Assembly (NCBI GenBank): GCA_003535955.1
Contig: DPZM01000255.1
Span: 1 to 5,525 of the forward strand
Reading direction: 5' to 3'
From: Lachnospiraceae bacterium
GTDB lineage: Bacteria > Bacillota > Clostridia > Lachnospirales > Lachnospiraceae
Length of the DNA: 5,525 nucleotides
Below, piece after piece: positions 5,515 through 5,525 of the stretch. Below the pieces are notes generated by a model, which was not told the origin of the DNA, did no database searches, and saw only the letters and a program-made list of their open reading frames with translations. Position numbers and translations under genes: made by a program. Within the stretch, counting starts at the first letter, position 1, and the number at the start of each line of letters is the position of its first letter.

Positions 5515-5525
5515 GCCTTAGCGGC

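Noticed and set aside
5510..5521. Start of a downstream gene at the ATG after GGGAGG
   Set aside because: The frame stops after three codons (ATG ATG CCT TAG); at most a tiny leader peptide, not a gene start.

Overview
The window looks like chromosomal DNA from a Gram-positive, probably anaerobic clostridial bacterium, most likely a Lachnospiraceae relative (inference from protein style, not a database match). Supporting signs are strong GGAGG ribosome-binding sites, frequent AGG arginine codons, a clostridial-type short phosphoglycerate dehydrogenase next to serC, an L,D-transpeptidase of the Gram-positive type, and a STAS-kinase fusion of a kind I associate with gut and rumen Firmicutes. 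I see no mobile element, CRISPR array, tRNA or rRNA.

Layout, left to right: (1) the C-terminal end of an L,D-transpeptidase (YkuD) gene, 1-267. (2) A 76-bp gap with a two-tier hairpin (271-311). (3) A tight plus-strand run of serC (344-1426), serA (1426-2589, sharing one base with serC) and a STAS domain fused to an APH-like kinase (2596-3747, 6 nt after serA and in the same frame). (4) A small acidic protein of unknown function on the minus strand (3749-4009), convergent with the kinase gene and only 1 nt from it. (5) A 234-bp AT-rich divergent intergenic region (4010-4243) with inverted repeats, a hairpin and a good extended -10 promoter. (6) A DUF1015-family protein (4244-5482). (7) A hairpin overlapping the DUF1015 stop codon and running to the window end.

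Functionally, SerA oxidises 3-phosphoglycerate to 3-phosphohydroxypyruvate and SerC transaminates it to O-phosphoserine, the first two steps of L-serine synthesis. No phosphoserine phosphatase (SerB) is in the window. The DUF1015 protein carries an ADGHHR motif resembling that of ParB/sulfiredoxin-fold serine kinases, so an enzyme acting on serine or phosphoserine is an attractive inference. The STAS-kinase fusion sits where it would be co-transcribed with serCA and may be a regulatory switch. The two most interesting points are therefore the DUF1015 gene beside serCA and the STAS-kinase coupled to the serine operon.
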